Shown here: one piece after another, positions 18,602-27,848 of the stretch | Position numbering within the stretch: the stretch's first letter is position 1 | Layout: every line of letters starts with the position of its first letter | From: JAIBJN01 sp963842305 | GTDB taxonomy: Bacteria; Actinomycetota; Thermoleophilia; Gaiellales; Gaiellaceae | Assembly: GCA_963842305.1 (NCBI GenBank) | Contig: CAWJFW010000005.1 | Coordinates: 372,001-436,000, forward strand | Direction of reading: 5' to 3' | DNA: 64,000 bases | Program-made: the position numbers and the translations under genes | Notes under the pieces: model-generated | Told to the model about the DNA's origin: nothing | Database searches by the model: none | Seen by the model: only the letters and a program-made list of their open reading frames with translations

Positions 18602-19576
18602 ATGGAGTACGTCAACCTCGGTAGTACCGGCCTACGCGTCTCGCGGCTGTGCCTCGGGATGATGAGCTTCGGCAAGCACAAAAGCCGTGAGTGGGCTCTC
18701 GACGAATCGGACGCCGAGCCGATCGTCAAACGAGCGGTCGAGGGCGGGATCGTGTTCTTCGACACCGCCGACGTCTACAACGGCGGTCAGAGCGAGGTCG
18801 TCACCGGCCGCCTACTGCGCAAGTTCTTCGGGATGCGCGAGGAGTATGTCGTCGCGACGAAGGTGCACATGAAAACGATGCCGGGGGAGAACGGCCGCGG
18901 CCTCTCGCGGAAGCACGTCCTCGCCTCGATCGACGCCTCGCTGCAGCGCCTAGAGGTCGACTACGTCGACCTCTACCAGATCCATCGCTGGGACGACGCG
19001 ACGCCGATCGAGGAGACGATGGAGGCGCTGCACGACGTCGTCAGGGCCGGAAAGGCGCGCTACATCGGTGCCAGCAGCATGCACGCCTGGCAGTTCGCGA
19101 AGGCACAGCACGTCGGCGGTGCGCGGTTCGTCTCGATGCAGAATCACTACAACCTGATCTACCGCGAGGAGGAGCGGGAGATGATCCCGCAGTGTCTCGA
19201 CCTCGGGGTGGGCGTGCTCCCGTGGAGCCCGCTTGCCAGAGGGCTTCTTGCGGGCAGCCGAACGTCCGCCGGCGAGCGGCTGACGACGCGCGCCAGGACG
19301 GATCCCTTCGCCGATTCCCTGTATCGGCCGGACCTCGACGTGCCTGTCATCGAGCGTGTCGCCGAGATCGCGGCGGAGCGGGGCGTCTCTCCGGCACAAG
19401 TCGCCCTTGCGTGGCTCTTGCACAAGCCAGGAGTGACGGCGCCGATCGTCGGAGCCACGAAGCTCGCGCACGTCGAGGACGCGCTCGAAGCCGAGACGTT
19501 CTCGCTGAGCGACGAGGAGATCGCTCGGCTCGAGGACCTGTACGTACCGCACCCGGTCTCCGGGATCGAGCTCTGA
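18602..19576 (+). CDS. Aldo/keto reductase
   Basis: A 324-residue NADPH-dependent oxidoreductase with the AKR TIM barrel. MEYVNLGSTGLRVSRLCLG opens the barrel, FFDTADVYNGG holds the Asp and Tyr of the tetrad, VVATKVH the lysine and YQIHRWD the histidine. The C-terminal cofactor segment reads APIVGATKLAHVEDAL. GGGAGG lies 5 nt before the ATG at 18602. It resembles the group annotated as L-glyceraldehyde-3-phosphate or general aldehyde reductases; the substrate is not clear. The GNAT gene begins 9 nt after it. Confidence 0.93.
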   Translation: MEYVNLGSTGLRVSRLCLGMMSFGKHKSREWALDESDAEPIVKRAVEGGIVFFDTADVYNGGQSEVVTGRLLRKFFGMREEYVVATKVHMKTMPGENGRGLSRKHVLASIDASLQRLEVDYVDLYQIHRWDDATPIEETMEALHDVVRAGKARYIGASSMHAWQFAKAQHVGGARFVSMQNHYNLIYREEEREMIPQCLDLGVGVLPWSPLARGLLAGSRTSAGERLTTRARTDPFADSLYRPDLDVPVIERVAEIAAERGVSPAQVALAWLLHKPGVTAPIVGATKLAHVEDALEAETFSLSDEEIARLEDLYVPHPVSGIEL

Positions 19577-19585
19577 GACGCAGAC

Positions 19586-20068
19586 ATGGGCTCCAACATC
19601 CTGCTGCGGCCGGGCCACGAGCGGGATGCGAGTGCGATCGCCGAGATCTGGCGGCTCGGGTGGCGAGATGGGCACATCGGCTTCGTTCCCAGTGAGCTGG
19701 TCGAGGTCCGCACGGATGAATCGTTTCGAGTCCGCGCGTCGGAGCGGGCCGGCGAAATGACCGTCGCGGTCGTCGACGGCTCGATCGCGGGCTTCGTCAT
19801 CGTCGTCGACGACGAGGTCGAGCAGGTCTACGTCTCGACCGCCCACCGCGGAACCGGCGTCGCCGACGTCCTCATGAGCGAGGCCGAGCGACAGGTCCGG
19901 GCCAATGGATATTCCAAGGGCTGGCTCGCCGTCGTTGCCGGCAACGGACGCGCTCGTGCCTTCTACGAACGAGCCGGATGGAGCGACGAGGGGCCGTTCG
20001 ACTACCCGGCCGCTGCTCCCGACGGGCCGATCGGCGTGCCCTGCCATCGGTACACGAGGAGCGTCTGA
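19586..20068 (+). CDS. GNAT-family N-acetyltransferase
   Basis: 160 residues with the GNAT fold. The acetyl-CoA-binding motif A reads VEQVYVSTAHRGTGVADVLM, followed by a helix and then NGRARAFYERAGW, the common motif B. The N-terminus starts ILLRPGHERDASAIAEIWR. It should acetylate an amine, possibly a small molecule or a protein N-terminus. The gene follows the aldo/keto reductase by 9 nt and converges on the flippase-like gene, leaving 2 nt between stops. Confidence 0.9.
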   Translation: MGSNILLRPGHERDASAIAEIWRLGWRDGHIGFVPSELVEVRTDESFRVRASERAGEMTVAVVDGSIAGFVIVVDDEVEQVYVSTAHRGTGVADVLMSEAERQVRANGYSKGWLAVVAGNGRARAFYERAGWSDEGPFDYPAAAPDGPIGVPCHRYTRSV

Positions 20069-20070
20069 CC

Positions 20071-21181
20071 TCAGCCGCCTTCCGGCTTCGACTTCGAATC
20101 CGCAGCAGCGGTCTCCACGAGATAGTCGGGCCGGTGGCGCTTCCAGGTCGCCCCCGCCAGGAGGCCGATCAGAAGCGTGGGAACCATCGTCAGGAAGCGA
20201 AAGACGAGCACCGCCGCGACGACGTCGACCTGGCCGCCGCCGAACCGCACGAGCGCGGTCGTCAGGCCGAGCTCGACGACGCCGAGCCCGCCCGGGGTGA
20301 TCGGGATCGAACCGAGGAGGCGAATGAGCGCCCAGGCGGCGAAGGCCTCGACCGTGCTCACCTCGCCCGCGGTGACGCCTAGGACGCGGAGAGAGACGAG
20401 CAGTACCAGGAAGACGGTGAGCTGGCCGGCGAGGGTCGCGAGCGTGAGCACGTGCCAACGCCTCTTGAGCAGCCGATTCGTCCGGTTGCGAAAGCGGACG
20501 AATGCCTCGCCGCCCTCGGTCGACCGGCTTCTTCCGGATCAGGCGCAGCCCCCGCGAGGCGATCCGGGCTGCGAGGTCGCCGACCCTGCGCGCCAGCCTG
20601 TCGGAGGACAGACCCGCCGCGAAGCCCGCTACGACAACCGCCAGGATCGCGAGCCCGACAAGGGCGACGGTGTCGAGCGCAGCATGAGCTCCGCCGGCCA
20701 GGGCGAGGAGCGCGAGGGCGATCGTGGGGAAGGCGAGCATCGCGAGCTGGTTCCAGACGCCGGTCAGAGCGACCGCCAGGCCGACCGCCGGGCTCGCGAA
20801 TCCCCACGCGCGGAGCATCGTGAACGAGAGCGCCATCCCGACGGCAACGCCCGCCGGAGCGACGTACGTCGAAGCGGTCGAGGCCTGGGTGACCACGAAC
20901 GCCTGGCGGAAGCGGAGACCCGGGAGCGCGGCCATCCAGGGTGGCGCGAACGTCGCGAGATTCAGCAGGGTCGCACCGAGGAGAAGGGCGATGTCCGTCC
21001 ACGAGAGCATCGTCACGGCGCCCCAGACATCGCGGTAGTCCGCGATCCGCGGCAGGACGAACACGAACGTGGCGACGACGATGGCGATCCCGGCGCCCGT
21101 CACCAGCACGTGCCGTTTCGTGAACCTCCTTCGGCGACCAGGATTCGTCTGGCCCGGCTTGTCAGCTGCGTCGGCGGTCAT
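20071..21181 (-). CDS. UPF0104 / lysylphosphatidylglycerol-synthase-TM flippase-like protein, frame broken near 20510
   Basis: A polytopic membrane protein of about 370 residues in the PF03706 group (MprF flippase domain, AglD-like). The first frame (21181 to about 20510) holds the N-terminal helices, including LLLGATLLNLATFAPPWM and TASTYVAPAGVAVGMALSF. The second frame resumes at EGGEAFVRFRNRTNRLLKRR and continues with SIPITPGGLGVVELGLTTAL, the signature of the family. One extra C near a GTCGACCGAGGG stretch would cause the shift. Members move or sense lipids; no synthetase domain is attached here. Confidence 0.85.
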
Positions 21182-21236
21182 CTGCGATTCGTAGATTGTG
21201 AGCGACCATCTCGGGCGCGTGTCGTACGATCGTCAC

Positions 21237-21572
21237 GTGGCCTACGACGAGGAGCTCGCGGATCGCATCCGCGAGCTGGTCGGCAACGGAGCCGACGTGT
21301 CCGAGAAGAAGATGTTCGGCGGCCTCGCGTTTCTGGTCGGGGGAAACATGGCTGTGGGTGCGAGCGGCCAGGGTGGAATGCTGGTTCGCGTCGCCCCGGA
21401 GCAGTCAGAAGCGCTCGTCGCGAGCACGAGTGCCCGCCTCATGGAGATGCGCGGCAGGCAGATGCCAGGTTGGCTGCGTGTCGACTCGGCGGACGTGAGC
21501 ACCAAGCGTGAGCTCGCGAGGTGGGTCGAGCTCGGCACCACGTATGCCCGCTCGCTCCCCCCGAAGCGGTAG
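21237..21572 (+). CDS. TfoX N-terminal domain protein
   Basis: About 111 residues, a lone TfoX_N domain (PF04993). It begins with the typical AYDEELADRIRELVG, followed by EKKMFGGLAFLVGGNMAVGA, where FGG and the following strand are the family hallmark, and ends near WVELGTTYARSLPPK. TfoX in gamma-proteobacteria regulates competence, but stand-alone TfoX_N proteins in Actinomycetota have no proven role. GTG 21237 fits the family start; an in-frame GTG 39 nt upstream would add an atypical leader. Confidence 0.85.
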   Translation: MAYDEELADRIRELVGNGADVSEKKMFGGLAFLVGGNMAVGASGQGGMLVRVAPEQSEALVASTSARLMEMRGRQMPGWLRVDSADVSTKRELARWVELGTTYARSLPPKR

Positions 21573-21664
21573 ATCGAGGATCTGCTGCTCGGCCGGCCGC
21601 CCGCTTGCCTCGACCGGGCCCGGCGGGTAGGTTCGCGCCACACTCGACCTGGGGGAGGTCATTC

Positions 21665-22870
21665 ATGAGAGCACGACGCAGACGCTGGCTAGTGGCGTTC
21701 ATCGGCGTGGGACTTCTGCTCCTCGCGGTCCCGACCGTGTGGGCGCTCGGCGGTGGCGGTGCGCGCGAACCGTCTCCGCTCGTTATCGGGCACCGCGGCG
21801 CCGCGGGCTACCTGCCCGACCATACGCTGGAGGGATACGCCCTCGCGATCAAGCTCGGCGCCGACTACATCGAACCGGATCTGGTGGCCACGAAGGACGG
21901 GCACCTCATCGCTCGTCACGAGCCCAACATCACCAGCACGACCGACGTGGCGAGCCATCCCGAGTTCGCCGACCGCGAGACGACGAAGGTCGTCGACGGT
22001 GTGACCGAGACCGGCTTTTTCGCGTCGGACTTCACGCTGGCCGAGATCAAGACATTGCGGGCCGTGCAGCCGTTGCCCGAGCGGCCGCAGCAGTTCAACG
22101 GCAAGTTCGAGATCCCGACGTTCAGCGAGGTCATCGCCCTGGCGAAACGCATGTCGAAGCAGGTCGGGCGGACGATCGGCATCTATCCCGAGACGAAGCA
22201 CCCGACCTACCACGCCGATCTCGGACTCCCGCTCGAGCACCGGCTGGTGAACGTGCTGAAGCGCGCGGGTTGGAACCATCGCAACTCGCCCGTGTTCATC
22301 CAGTCCTTCGAGCAGTCCAACTTGAAGTTGCTCAACCAGATCACCCCGGTGCGCCTCGTCCAACTCGTGGATGCGAACGACGTAGCGCCCGACGGGACGA
22401 TCACCTACGCGCCGCCGTTCGACCGTCCGTACGACTGGACCGTGTCGGGCGATCCGGAGCTCGAGAGCCGCACCTTCGGCTTCTTTACCACCGACGAGGG
22501 GCTCGAGGAGATCAGCACCTACGCGGACGGCATCGGCCCGTGGAAGCCGTACATCGTCAGCTCGCGTGCGATCGCCCTGAACCCAGACGGGACGGTCGCC
22601 GACGCCAACGGCGACGGGCTCGTCAACGAGACCGACCGGGAGCTGCTCCCGCCGACCGATCTCGTCGAACGCGTTCACGACCACGGCCTGTTCATCCACA
22701 CGTGGACGTTCCGCAACGAGCAGTTCCGGCTGTTGAGCGACTACGGGGGCAACCCGGTCAACGAGTACCTGCTGTTCTACGAGCTCGGGGTCGACGGCGT
22801 GTTCTCGGACTTCGCCGACACCGCGTTCGCCGCCCGGGAGCTGTTTCGGCTGGAAGGAGGCGGCGGCTAG
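21665..22870 (+). CDS. Secreted glycerophosphodiester phosphodiesterase (GlpQ type)
   Basis: A 402-residue exported enzyme that splits glycerophosphodiesters into glycerol-3-phosphate and an alcohol. The signal peptide is MRARRRRWLVAFIGVGLLLL, followed by cleavage near VWALGGG. The GDPD barrel has IGHRGAAGYLPDHT (catalytic His and first metal ligands), ADYIEPDLVATKDGHLIARHEP (Glu-x-Asp pair and second His) and IGIYPETKHPTYH. The GGGGGAGGT site just before the ATG at 21665 fixes the start. It may recover phosphate or remodel teichoic-acid-like polymers outside the cell. Confidence 0.94.
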   Translation: MRARRRRWLVAFIGVGLLLLAVPTVWALGGGGAREPSPLVIGHRGAAGYLPDHTLEGYALAIKLGADYIEPDLVATKDGHLIARHEPNITSTTDVASHPEFADRETTKVVDGVTETGFFASDFTLAEIKTLRAVQPLPERPQQFNGKFEIPTFSEVIALAKRMSKQVGRTIGIYPETKHPTYHADLGLPLEHRLVNVLKRAGWNHRNSPVFIQSFEQSNLKLLNQITPVRLVQLVDANDVAPDGTITYAPPFDRPYDWTVSGDPELESRTFGFFTTDEGLEEISTYADGIGPWKPYIVSSRAIALNPDGTVADANGDGLVNETDRELLPPTDLVERVHDHGLFIHTWTFRNEQFRLLSDYGGNPVNEYLLFYELGVDGVFSDFADTAFAARELFRLEGGGG

Positions 22871-22881
22871 GACCTGAGGGC

Positions 22882-22901
22882 AGCGCAGTCGGGGCTGCGC
22901 T
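22882..22901. terminator. Hairpin between convergent genes
   Basis: AGCGCAG pairs perfectly with CTGCGCT around a 6-nt loop, 11 nt after the phosphodiesterase stop and just before the stop of the opposing small membrane protein. There is no T tract; its role as a two-way terminator is inferred from position. Confidence 0.45.
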
Positions 22902-23211
22902 ACTCGGCGCCGCCCGAGAGCTCCGACTGCGCGACGCCTTTCATCACCTGCGCCCGCGCGACGGGGTCGAGATCGTCGAGCTCGGAGCGGATCGACTCCT
23001 TGGCCGCGTCGATCTTCTCGCTGCGCTCGGCGAGCTTCTCGCGTGCGTACAGACCACCGCCGACCGCCGCAGCGGAGAAGCCGAGGAGGCGCAGCAGGCC
23101 CGAACCCAGGATCCACCCGAGAAGGAGGGCCGCGACGCCGCCGGCGCCGACGGCTAGGGCCCTGGTCTCACGGTCGTCGAGATCGAGCGTCCGGTCACTC
23201 ACCGTGGCCAC
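22900..23211 (-). CDS. Small membrane protein with acidic C-terminal helix
   Basis: 103 residues beginning at GTG 23211. Two short hydrophobic segments (AVGAGGVAALLLGWILGSGL and LLGFSAAAVGGGLYA) likely form a hairpin in the membrane. A charged helix (AREKLAERSEKIDAAKESIRS) and an acidic tail follow. The family is not recognised. It converges with the phosphodiesterase. Confidence 0.6.
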   Translation of the reverse strand: MATVSDRTLDLDDRETRALAVGAGGVAALLLGWILGSGLLRLLGFSAAAVGGGLYAREKLAERSEKIDAAKESIRSELDDLDPVARAQVMKGVAQSELSGGAE

Positions 23212-23399
23212 TCTAGCGCCGGGCGGGCGATCCCGCGACCCGCCCGCGTGGAAAGTCGCTTCGGCATGAGTGGCGGATGCCCAGAACAGCCTCCTCGCGG
23301 ACCGCTCGCACTGGACCTGCGGCGAGGCCGGCTGGGAAGAGGTCGCCAGACTGACCGCGGTTTGGCGTTACACCTGGGCGGGGTACCGGCCCCGGTGGA

Positions 23400-24413
23400 G
23401 TGCCGCGCCTTCGCCGCAGTGATTGTTCGAAGCCGGGGATCACGCGCCGCGGGCGAGGGCGCGGCTTCGAGTATCGCCGCGAAGACGGGGGCCCAGTTCG
23501 AGACGTGCGCGAGCTCGAGCGAATCCGCTCGCTCGCCATCCCTCCCGCCTGGAGCGATGTCTGGATCTGTCCCGACCCTCTGGGGCACCTGCAGGCAATC
23601 GGGACGGACCAGGCGGGGCGGAGACAGTACCTCTACCACGATGCCTGGCGTAGGCGCCGCGACCGCGAGAAGTTCGATCGGATGCTCGAGTTCGCCGTCG
23701 CACTCGGGCCCCTGCGGACGCACACGGACCGCTGCCTGGCACAGGACGATCTCGGGCGTGAGCGCGTCCTCTCCTGCGCGGTGCGCCTCCTCGACCGGGG
23801 CTTCTTCCGGATCGGAAGCGAGGTGTACGCAGAGGACAACAACACCTTCGGCCTCGCGACGATGCGCCGCTCGCACGTAACCCTGCGAGGAGACGACGTC
23901 GTGACATTCGACTATCCGGCAAAGGGAGGAGAGCGTCGCATCCAGTCCGTCGTCGACCCGGACGCTTTCGACGTCGTCGCCGCACTCAAAGGGCGCCGGA
24001 CGAAGGGCGGCGAGCTGCTCGCGTACCGAAACGGTCGGCGCTGGGTCGATGTCTTGTCGTCCGACATCAACGACTACATCCAGGAGCTCACGGGCGGCGT
24101 CTACACCGCCAAGGACTTCAGGACGTGGAACGCCAATGTCCTCGCCGCATCCTCGCTCGCGCTGCTGGGCCGCGACGCGAAGACCGTCACCGCACGCAAG
24201 CGCGTTGCTTCGCTTGCGACCAAGGAGGTCGCCCGCTATCTCGGCAACACGCCCGCGGTCGCGCGCTCCTCCTACATCGACCCGCGCGTCGTCGACCGCT
24301 TCATGGGCGGCCAGACGATCCTGGGAGCTCTCGAGAAGTTTTCGGTCGAGCTCCCTGAGACCGTGCGGCAGCGCCGGGTTGAGAAGGCCGTCCTCGACCT
24401 GCTCGGCGCCTAG
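23400..24413 (+). CDS. DNA topoisomerase IB (poxvirus type)
   Basis: A 337-residue enzyme that relaxes DNA through a 3'-phosphotyrosyl bond, without ATP. The N-terminal domain (residues 1-95) has the typical PGITRRGRGRGFEYR opening and IPPAWSDVWICPDPLGHLQA. The catalytic domain shows RRSHVTLRGDDV, the active-site KDFRTWNANV (Arg241), and the nucleophile in ARSSYIDPRVVDRF (Tyr292). The length matches bacterial topo IB. It starts at GTG 23400. Such genes are scattered in Actinomycetota and are accessory to topo IA and gyrase. Confidence 0.95.
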   Translation: MPRLRRSDCSKPGITRRGRGRGFEYRREDGGPVRDVRELERIRSLAIPPAWSDVWICPDPLGHLQAIGTDQAGRRQYLYHDAWRRRRDREKFDRMLEFAVALGPLRTHTDRCLAQDDLGRERVLSCAVRLLDRGFFRIGSEVYAEDNNTFGLATMRRSHVTLRGDDVVTFDYPAKGGERRIQSVVDPDAFDVVAALKGRRTKGGELLAYRNGRRWVDVLSSDINDYIQELTGGVYTAKDFRTWNANVLAASSLALLGRDAKTVTARKRVASLATKEVARYLGNTPAVARSSYIDPRVVDRFMGGQTILGALEKFSVELPETVRQRRVEKAVLDLLGA

Positions 24414-24416
24414 AGA

Positions 24417-24431
24417 GCCGCCTCAGGCGGC
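24417..24431. terminator. GCCGCC-TCA-GGCGGC hairpin between convergent genes
   Basis: A perfect 6-bp stem with a 3-nt loop starts 4 nt after the topoisomerase stop, and its loop is the stop anticodon of the opposing epimerase gene (stop at 24423-24425). It can fold on either strand. There is no T tract. Confidence 0.4.
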
Positions 24432-25361
24432 AATGGCGGGCTGCTCGGCGTACGCGGCCGGGAACCCGTGCCGCCAGCTCGGATAGCGCAGACTCCAGCC
24501 GAGCTCGCGCTTCGCCTTGGCGTTGGACGCACCGCGGATCTCGGTCATGAGGACAACACTGACTTCGCCGGCAACGAGGCGGGCGAGCCAGCGCGGCACC
24601 TTGCGCGGCGGCTTCGCCCCGATTGCCGAGGCGAGCGCGGGCAGCCAGTGGCGCACCGGGGCGGGGTCGTCGTCGACGACGTTGTAGACGCCCGGTTCGC
24701 CCCGCTCGACCGCGAGCACGGTCGCGGAGGCGGCATCCTCCAGGTGGAGGAACGACCAGATCCCACCACCGTCGCCGACGATCGGGAACTGCCGCTTGCG
24801 GACGAGCTCGAGCTGCGCGTCGTCCGGGGAGCCGTAGAGGCTGCCGTAGCGAAGCGCGATCCCGCCCGACGTGACCGATACGCGTTCGAGGTGCTCGATC
24901 GCGGCCAGCGTCTCGCGCATGTCCGGTGCGGGGTTCGGGTCGAGCGGATCGATCTCGGTCTTCACCGGGCCGCCCACACGGGCATAGGGCCAGCTCGTAT
25001 AGCTCTGCGCCACGAACCGACCCACGCCCGTCTCGGCCGCTGCCGCGATCAACGCGTCGGTGCCTCGGGTCCTGAGGAGGTTCGTCTGGTGGAACGTCCG
25101 GTCGAAGTGCCTGACGTCGGACGCGCCGGTAAGCGCGGTCGCCTCGTGCACGATCGCGTCGGGCCGCGCTGTGCCGATCGCCTTGCGGACGGCAGCCGAG
25201 TCGAGCACGTCGAGCACAACCGGCTCGGCGCCGAGGGCGGCGAGGCGTTGCACCTTCTCCGGCGATCGCGCGGTTCCGATGACGTCGTGCCCGCACTGGA
25301 CGAGCTGGGGAACAAGCCGCGAGCCGAGAGCGCCCGTCGCGCCGGTGACGAAGACTCTCAC
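24423..25361 (-). CDS. NAD(P)-dependent sugar epimerase / SDR-family oxidoreductase
   Basis: About 312 residues, extended SDR fold. The Rossmann motif VRVFVTGATGALGSRLVPQL is at the extreme N-terminus. DAIVHEATALTG and the SYTSWPYAR segment supply the active site, although the usual YxxxK is altered and the tyrosine lies in YTSWPY. LRYGSLYG and WSFLHLEDAASATVLA are typical of nucleoside-diphosphate-sugar epimerase relatives. GTG 25361 follows GAGGAG and matches the family start; upstream in-frame codons are non-homologous. The substrate is unknown. Confidence 0.88.
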   Translation of the reverse strand: MRVFVTGATGALGSRLVPQLVQCGHDVIGTARSPEKVQRLAALGAEPVVLDVLDSAAVRKAIGTARPDAIVHEATALTGASDVRHFDRTFHQTNLLRTRGTDALIAAAAETGVGRFVAQSYTSWPYARVGGPVKTEIDPLDPNPAPDMRETLAAIEHLERVSVTSGGIALRYGSLYGSPDDAQLELVRKRQFPIVGDGGGIWSFLHLEDAASATVLAVERGEPGVYNVVDDDPAPVRHWLPALASAIGAKPPRKVPRWLARLVAGEVSVVLMTEIRGASNAKAKRELGWSLRYPSWRHGFPAAYAEQPAIAA

Positions 25362-25607
25362 AGGTCTCCTCTTCCCGTTGAGGAGGAGGTGAAACCGCCG
25401 GCTGAGCCGGGGCGAGGCGGCCCCTCCAGAACCCCCGCTCGAGAGCCGATAAAGCCGAGGTGAGCAGATCGTAGGAGACTCCGGAAGGGTCGCGGCGAGT
25501 CGCGCGCGCGGGACGCCCACGGTGTAGGCTCGCGGGTCTAGGGGCTGCAGGCGGGGCGCCCACCCGACGCCGCCGCGGCAAAACGAGGGGAACGAAGGAG
25601 AAGTCGC

Positions 25608-27848
25608 ATGCTCTTCCGAGGCTTAGGCCAAACGATCCGGAAAACCCGATTCGGCCTCGTGGTCGCGATCGGCGTGCTGCTGGCGGCCGGCGGCGCGGCA
25701 GCGAAGGGCGGCAGCGAGCCCCCGGACTTCCAGCCGGGAGCTCCCGGTTTGGGCGATTCGTACTTCCCGCTCGACGGGAACGGCGGCTACGACGCCAAGC
25801 GCTACCTGCTGGACCTGGCCTACGACCCCGACACGGACGTCCTCGACGGAGAGGCGACGATCCGCGCCCGTGCGACGCAGGATCTCTCCAGCTTCAACCT
25901 CGACTTCGACGGCATGACGGTCGAGTCCATCACGGTCGACGGAGAGCCGGCGGAGTGGACGAGAGACGGCGCGGAGCTGACCGTCACTCCCGCGGCCGGC
26001 CTGCGCGACGGCAGCACGTTCACGACCGTCGTGCGCTACTCGGGGATTCCGCACCCGGTCCTGGACGCGTTCGGTGAGAGCGGGTTCCTTGCGACCGATG
26101 ACGGCGCGGTGATCGCCGGCCAGCCCCATGTGGCGGCCACCTGGTACCCGGTGAACGACCATCCCACGGACAAGGCCTCCTATGCCTTCGACGTCACAGT
26201 CCCTGCGGGACTCGAAGTGGTCGCCAACGGCGTGCTGAAGAAGCAGCGGACCAAGCACGGGTCGACGACCTGGAGGTGGGACGCGAGAGAACCGATGGCC
26301 TCGTACCTCACGACGGTGAACATCGGCGAGTTCGACCTGCGCGCCTACAAGGCGGACGGCATCCGCTACTGGGATGCGATCGACCCGGATCTTCTCGAAC
26401 CGCCGGCCGAGCCTCGCACCGGCGAGCAATTCGCGATCTCCCAAAAGGGCGAGCCGTCGTTCAAGCGGCTTGCCCGCACGATCTCGGTTCCGGCAGGCGG
26501 CGCGAGCATGTCCTTCTGGATCACGCGGGATACCGAGCCCGAATGGGACTTCGTCTTCGTCGAAGCGCACACGCCCGGAGCGGACGATTGGACGACGCTC
26601 GAGGATCTGAACGGGCATGCCGGGAACGACACCGGCAACTCATGTCCATTTTGGCTCGGTCTGCACCCGTTCCTCGAGCACTACCAGACCGACAACGGCG
26701 ACGGGACCTGCTCCGACGGGGGCACCACGGGTGACTGGTGGGCCGCGAGCGGCGCGAGCGACGGCTACGAGCAGTGGGAAGTCGACCTCTCGGACTACGC
26801 CGGAGGCGACGTCGAGGTGTCGATCAGCTACGCGAGCGACGACGCCGTGCAGCTGCCGGGCGCGTTCGTGGACGACATCGAGGTCTCCACCGGGGAGGGG
26901 AACACCTCCTTCGAGGACGACGGCGACACGTTCGACGGCTGGACGGTGCCAGGCGCCCCGGCCGGCAGCGAGCCCAACCCCAACGACTGGATCGCCGGGA
27001 CGGTGAACGACACGCCGGCGTCGCTCGGTGAGGTCGCTGAGGGCTCGTTCGCGCGACAGCCCGAGATCATCGACTTTCTGTCGGGGATCTGGGGCCGCTA
27101 TCCGTGGTCGGCCTCGGGAGGGATCGTGGACGACACGGACCTGCTCGGGTTCGCACTCGAGACCCAGACCCGGCCGATCTACGCGAAGGTCTTCTTCGGG
27201 AACTCGGTGGACGGCGACAGCGTCGTCGTCCACGAGCTGGCCCATCAGTGGGTCGGCGACAGCCTCGCCGTCGCGGACTGGAAGCACATCTGGCTGAACG
27301 AAGGGTTTGCCACGTACTCCGAGTGGCTCTGGAGTGAGCGAGAGGGTCTCGGCACGGTTCAGGAGATCTTCGACAACTTCTACTTCGGAATTCCCGAGGA
27401 TGACCCGTTCTGGCAGGTGGTCATCGGCGATCCTGGGCCGGACCTCCTCTTCGACATCGCGATCTACTGGCGCGGCGCAATGACGCTGCAGCAGCTGCGC
27501 CTCGCCGTCGGAGACGATGACTTCTTCAGGATCCTTCGCAAGTGGGTCAAGCTCCACTCAGGCGGAAACGTCACGACCGACGAGTTCATCGACCTGGCCG
27601 AGCGCATCTCCGGCCAGGATCTGGACGAGCTCTTCGAGGCCTGGCTCTTCACGCCCGGCAGGCCGGACATCGAAGACGCGTCCAGCCTCCAGAGCTCGAC
27701 GATGCAGAGCTCCACGCAGGCCGGCACGTCCCGCGGCCTGACGGCGCGGCTCCGCTCTGAAGCACTAGAAGGGAATCGGTTCGGCGGTCCCCGGTGTCAG
27801 ACGCCGGGGACCGCCGGCGCTCGCCCGTCTATCCTCCGCAGGACATGA
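25608..27848 (+). CDS. Secreted M1-family metallopeptidase with inserted MAM-like domain
   Basis: A 746-residue exported zinc peptidase. A signal peptide (MLFRGLGQTIRKTRFGLVVA onward) precedes the M1 N-terminal saddle domain (residues 40-275). Residues 277-465 are an inserted beta-rich domain resembling the MAM-like region of immune-inhibitor-A peptidases (YEQWEVDLSDYAGGDVEVSI, AFVDDIEV). The catalytic part has FALETQTRP in place of GAMEN, HELAHQW (H542, E543, H546) and NEGFATY (E565). GAAGGAGAA precedes the ATG. The last 40 or so residues look unlike coding sequence and contain a strong hairpin; the true end may be near 27740. The stop overlaps the next ATG as ATGA. Confidence 0.92.
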   Translation: MLFRGLGQTIRKTRFGLVVAIGVLLAAGGAAAKGGSEPPDFQPGAPGLGDSYFPLDGNGGYDAKRYLLDLAYDPDTDVLDGEATIRARATQDLSSFNLDFDGMTVESITVDGEPAEWTRDGAELTVTPAAGLRDGSTFTTVVRYSGIPHPVLDAFGESGFLATDDGAVIAGQPHVAATWYPVNDHPTDKASYAFDVTVPAGLEVVANGVLKKQRTKHGSTTWRWDAREPMASYLTTVNIGEFDLRAYKADGIRYWDAIDPDLLEPPAEPRTGEQFAISQKGEPSFKRLARTISVPAGGASMSFWITRDTEPEWDFVFVEAHTPGADDWTTLEDLNGHAGNDTGNSCPFWLGLHPFLEHYQTDNGDGTCSDGGTTGDWWAASGASDGYEQWEVDLSDYAGGDVEVSISYASDDAVQLPGAFVDDIEVSTGEGNTSFEDDGDTFDGWTVPGAPAGSEPNPNDWIAGTVNDTPASLGEVAEGSFARQPEIIDFLSGIWGRYPWSASGGIVDDTDLLGFALETQTRPIYAKVFFGNSVDGDSVVVHELAHQWVGDSLAVADWKHIWLNEGFATYSEWLWSEREGLGTVQEIFDNFYFGIPEDDPFWQVVIGDPGPDLLFDIAIYWRGAMTLQQLRLAVGDDDFFRILRKWVKLHSGGNVTTDEFIDLAERISGQDLDELFEAWLFTPGRPDIEDASSLQSSTMQSSTQAGTSRGLTARLRSEALEGNRFGGPRCQTPGTAGARPSILRRT
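27782..27816. terminator. 13-bp perfect hairpin inside the 3' end of the M1 peptidase frame
   Basis: CGGCGGTCCCCGG (27782-27794) and CCGGGGACCGCCG (27804-27816) pair without mismatch around a 9-nt loop. It lies 29 nt before the hydroxylase large-subunit start, within the apparent peptidase frame. This is a terminator-grade stem without a T tract. Its place suggests the peptidase really ends upstream. Confidence 0.6.

Noticed and set aside
18950..20470. Large part of a 743-codon minus-strand frame over the aldo/keto reductase and GNAT genes
   Set aside because: Only its first part (above about 20510) is real flippase sequence; the rest is antisense to two well-conserved plus-strand genes.
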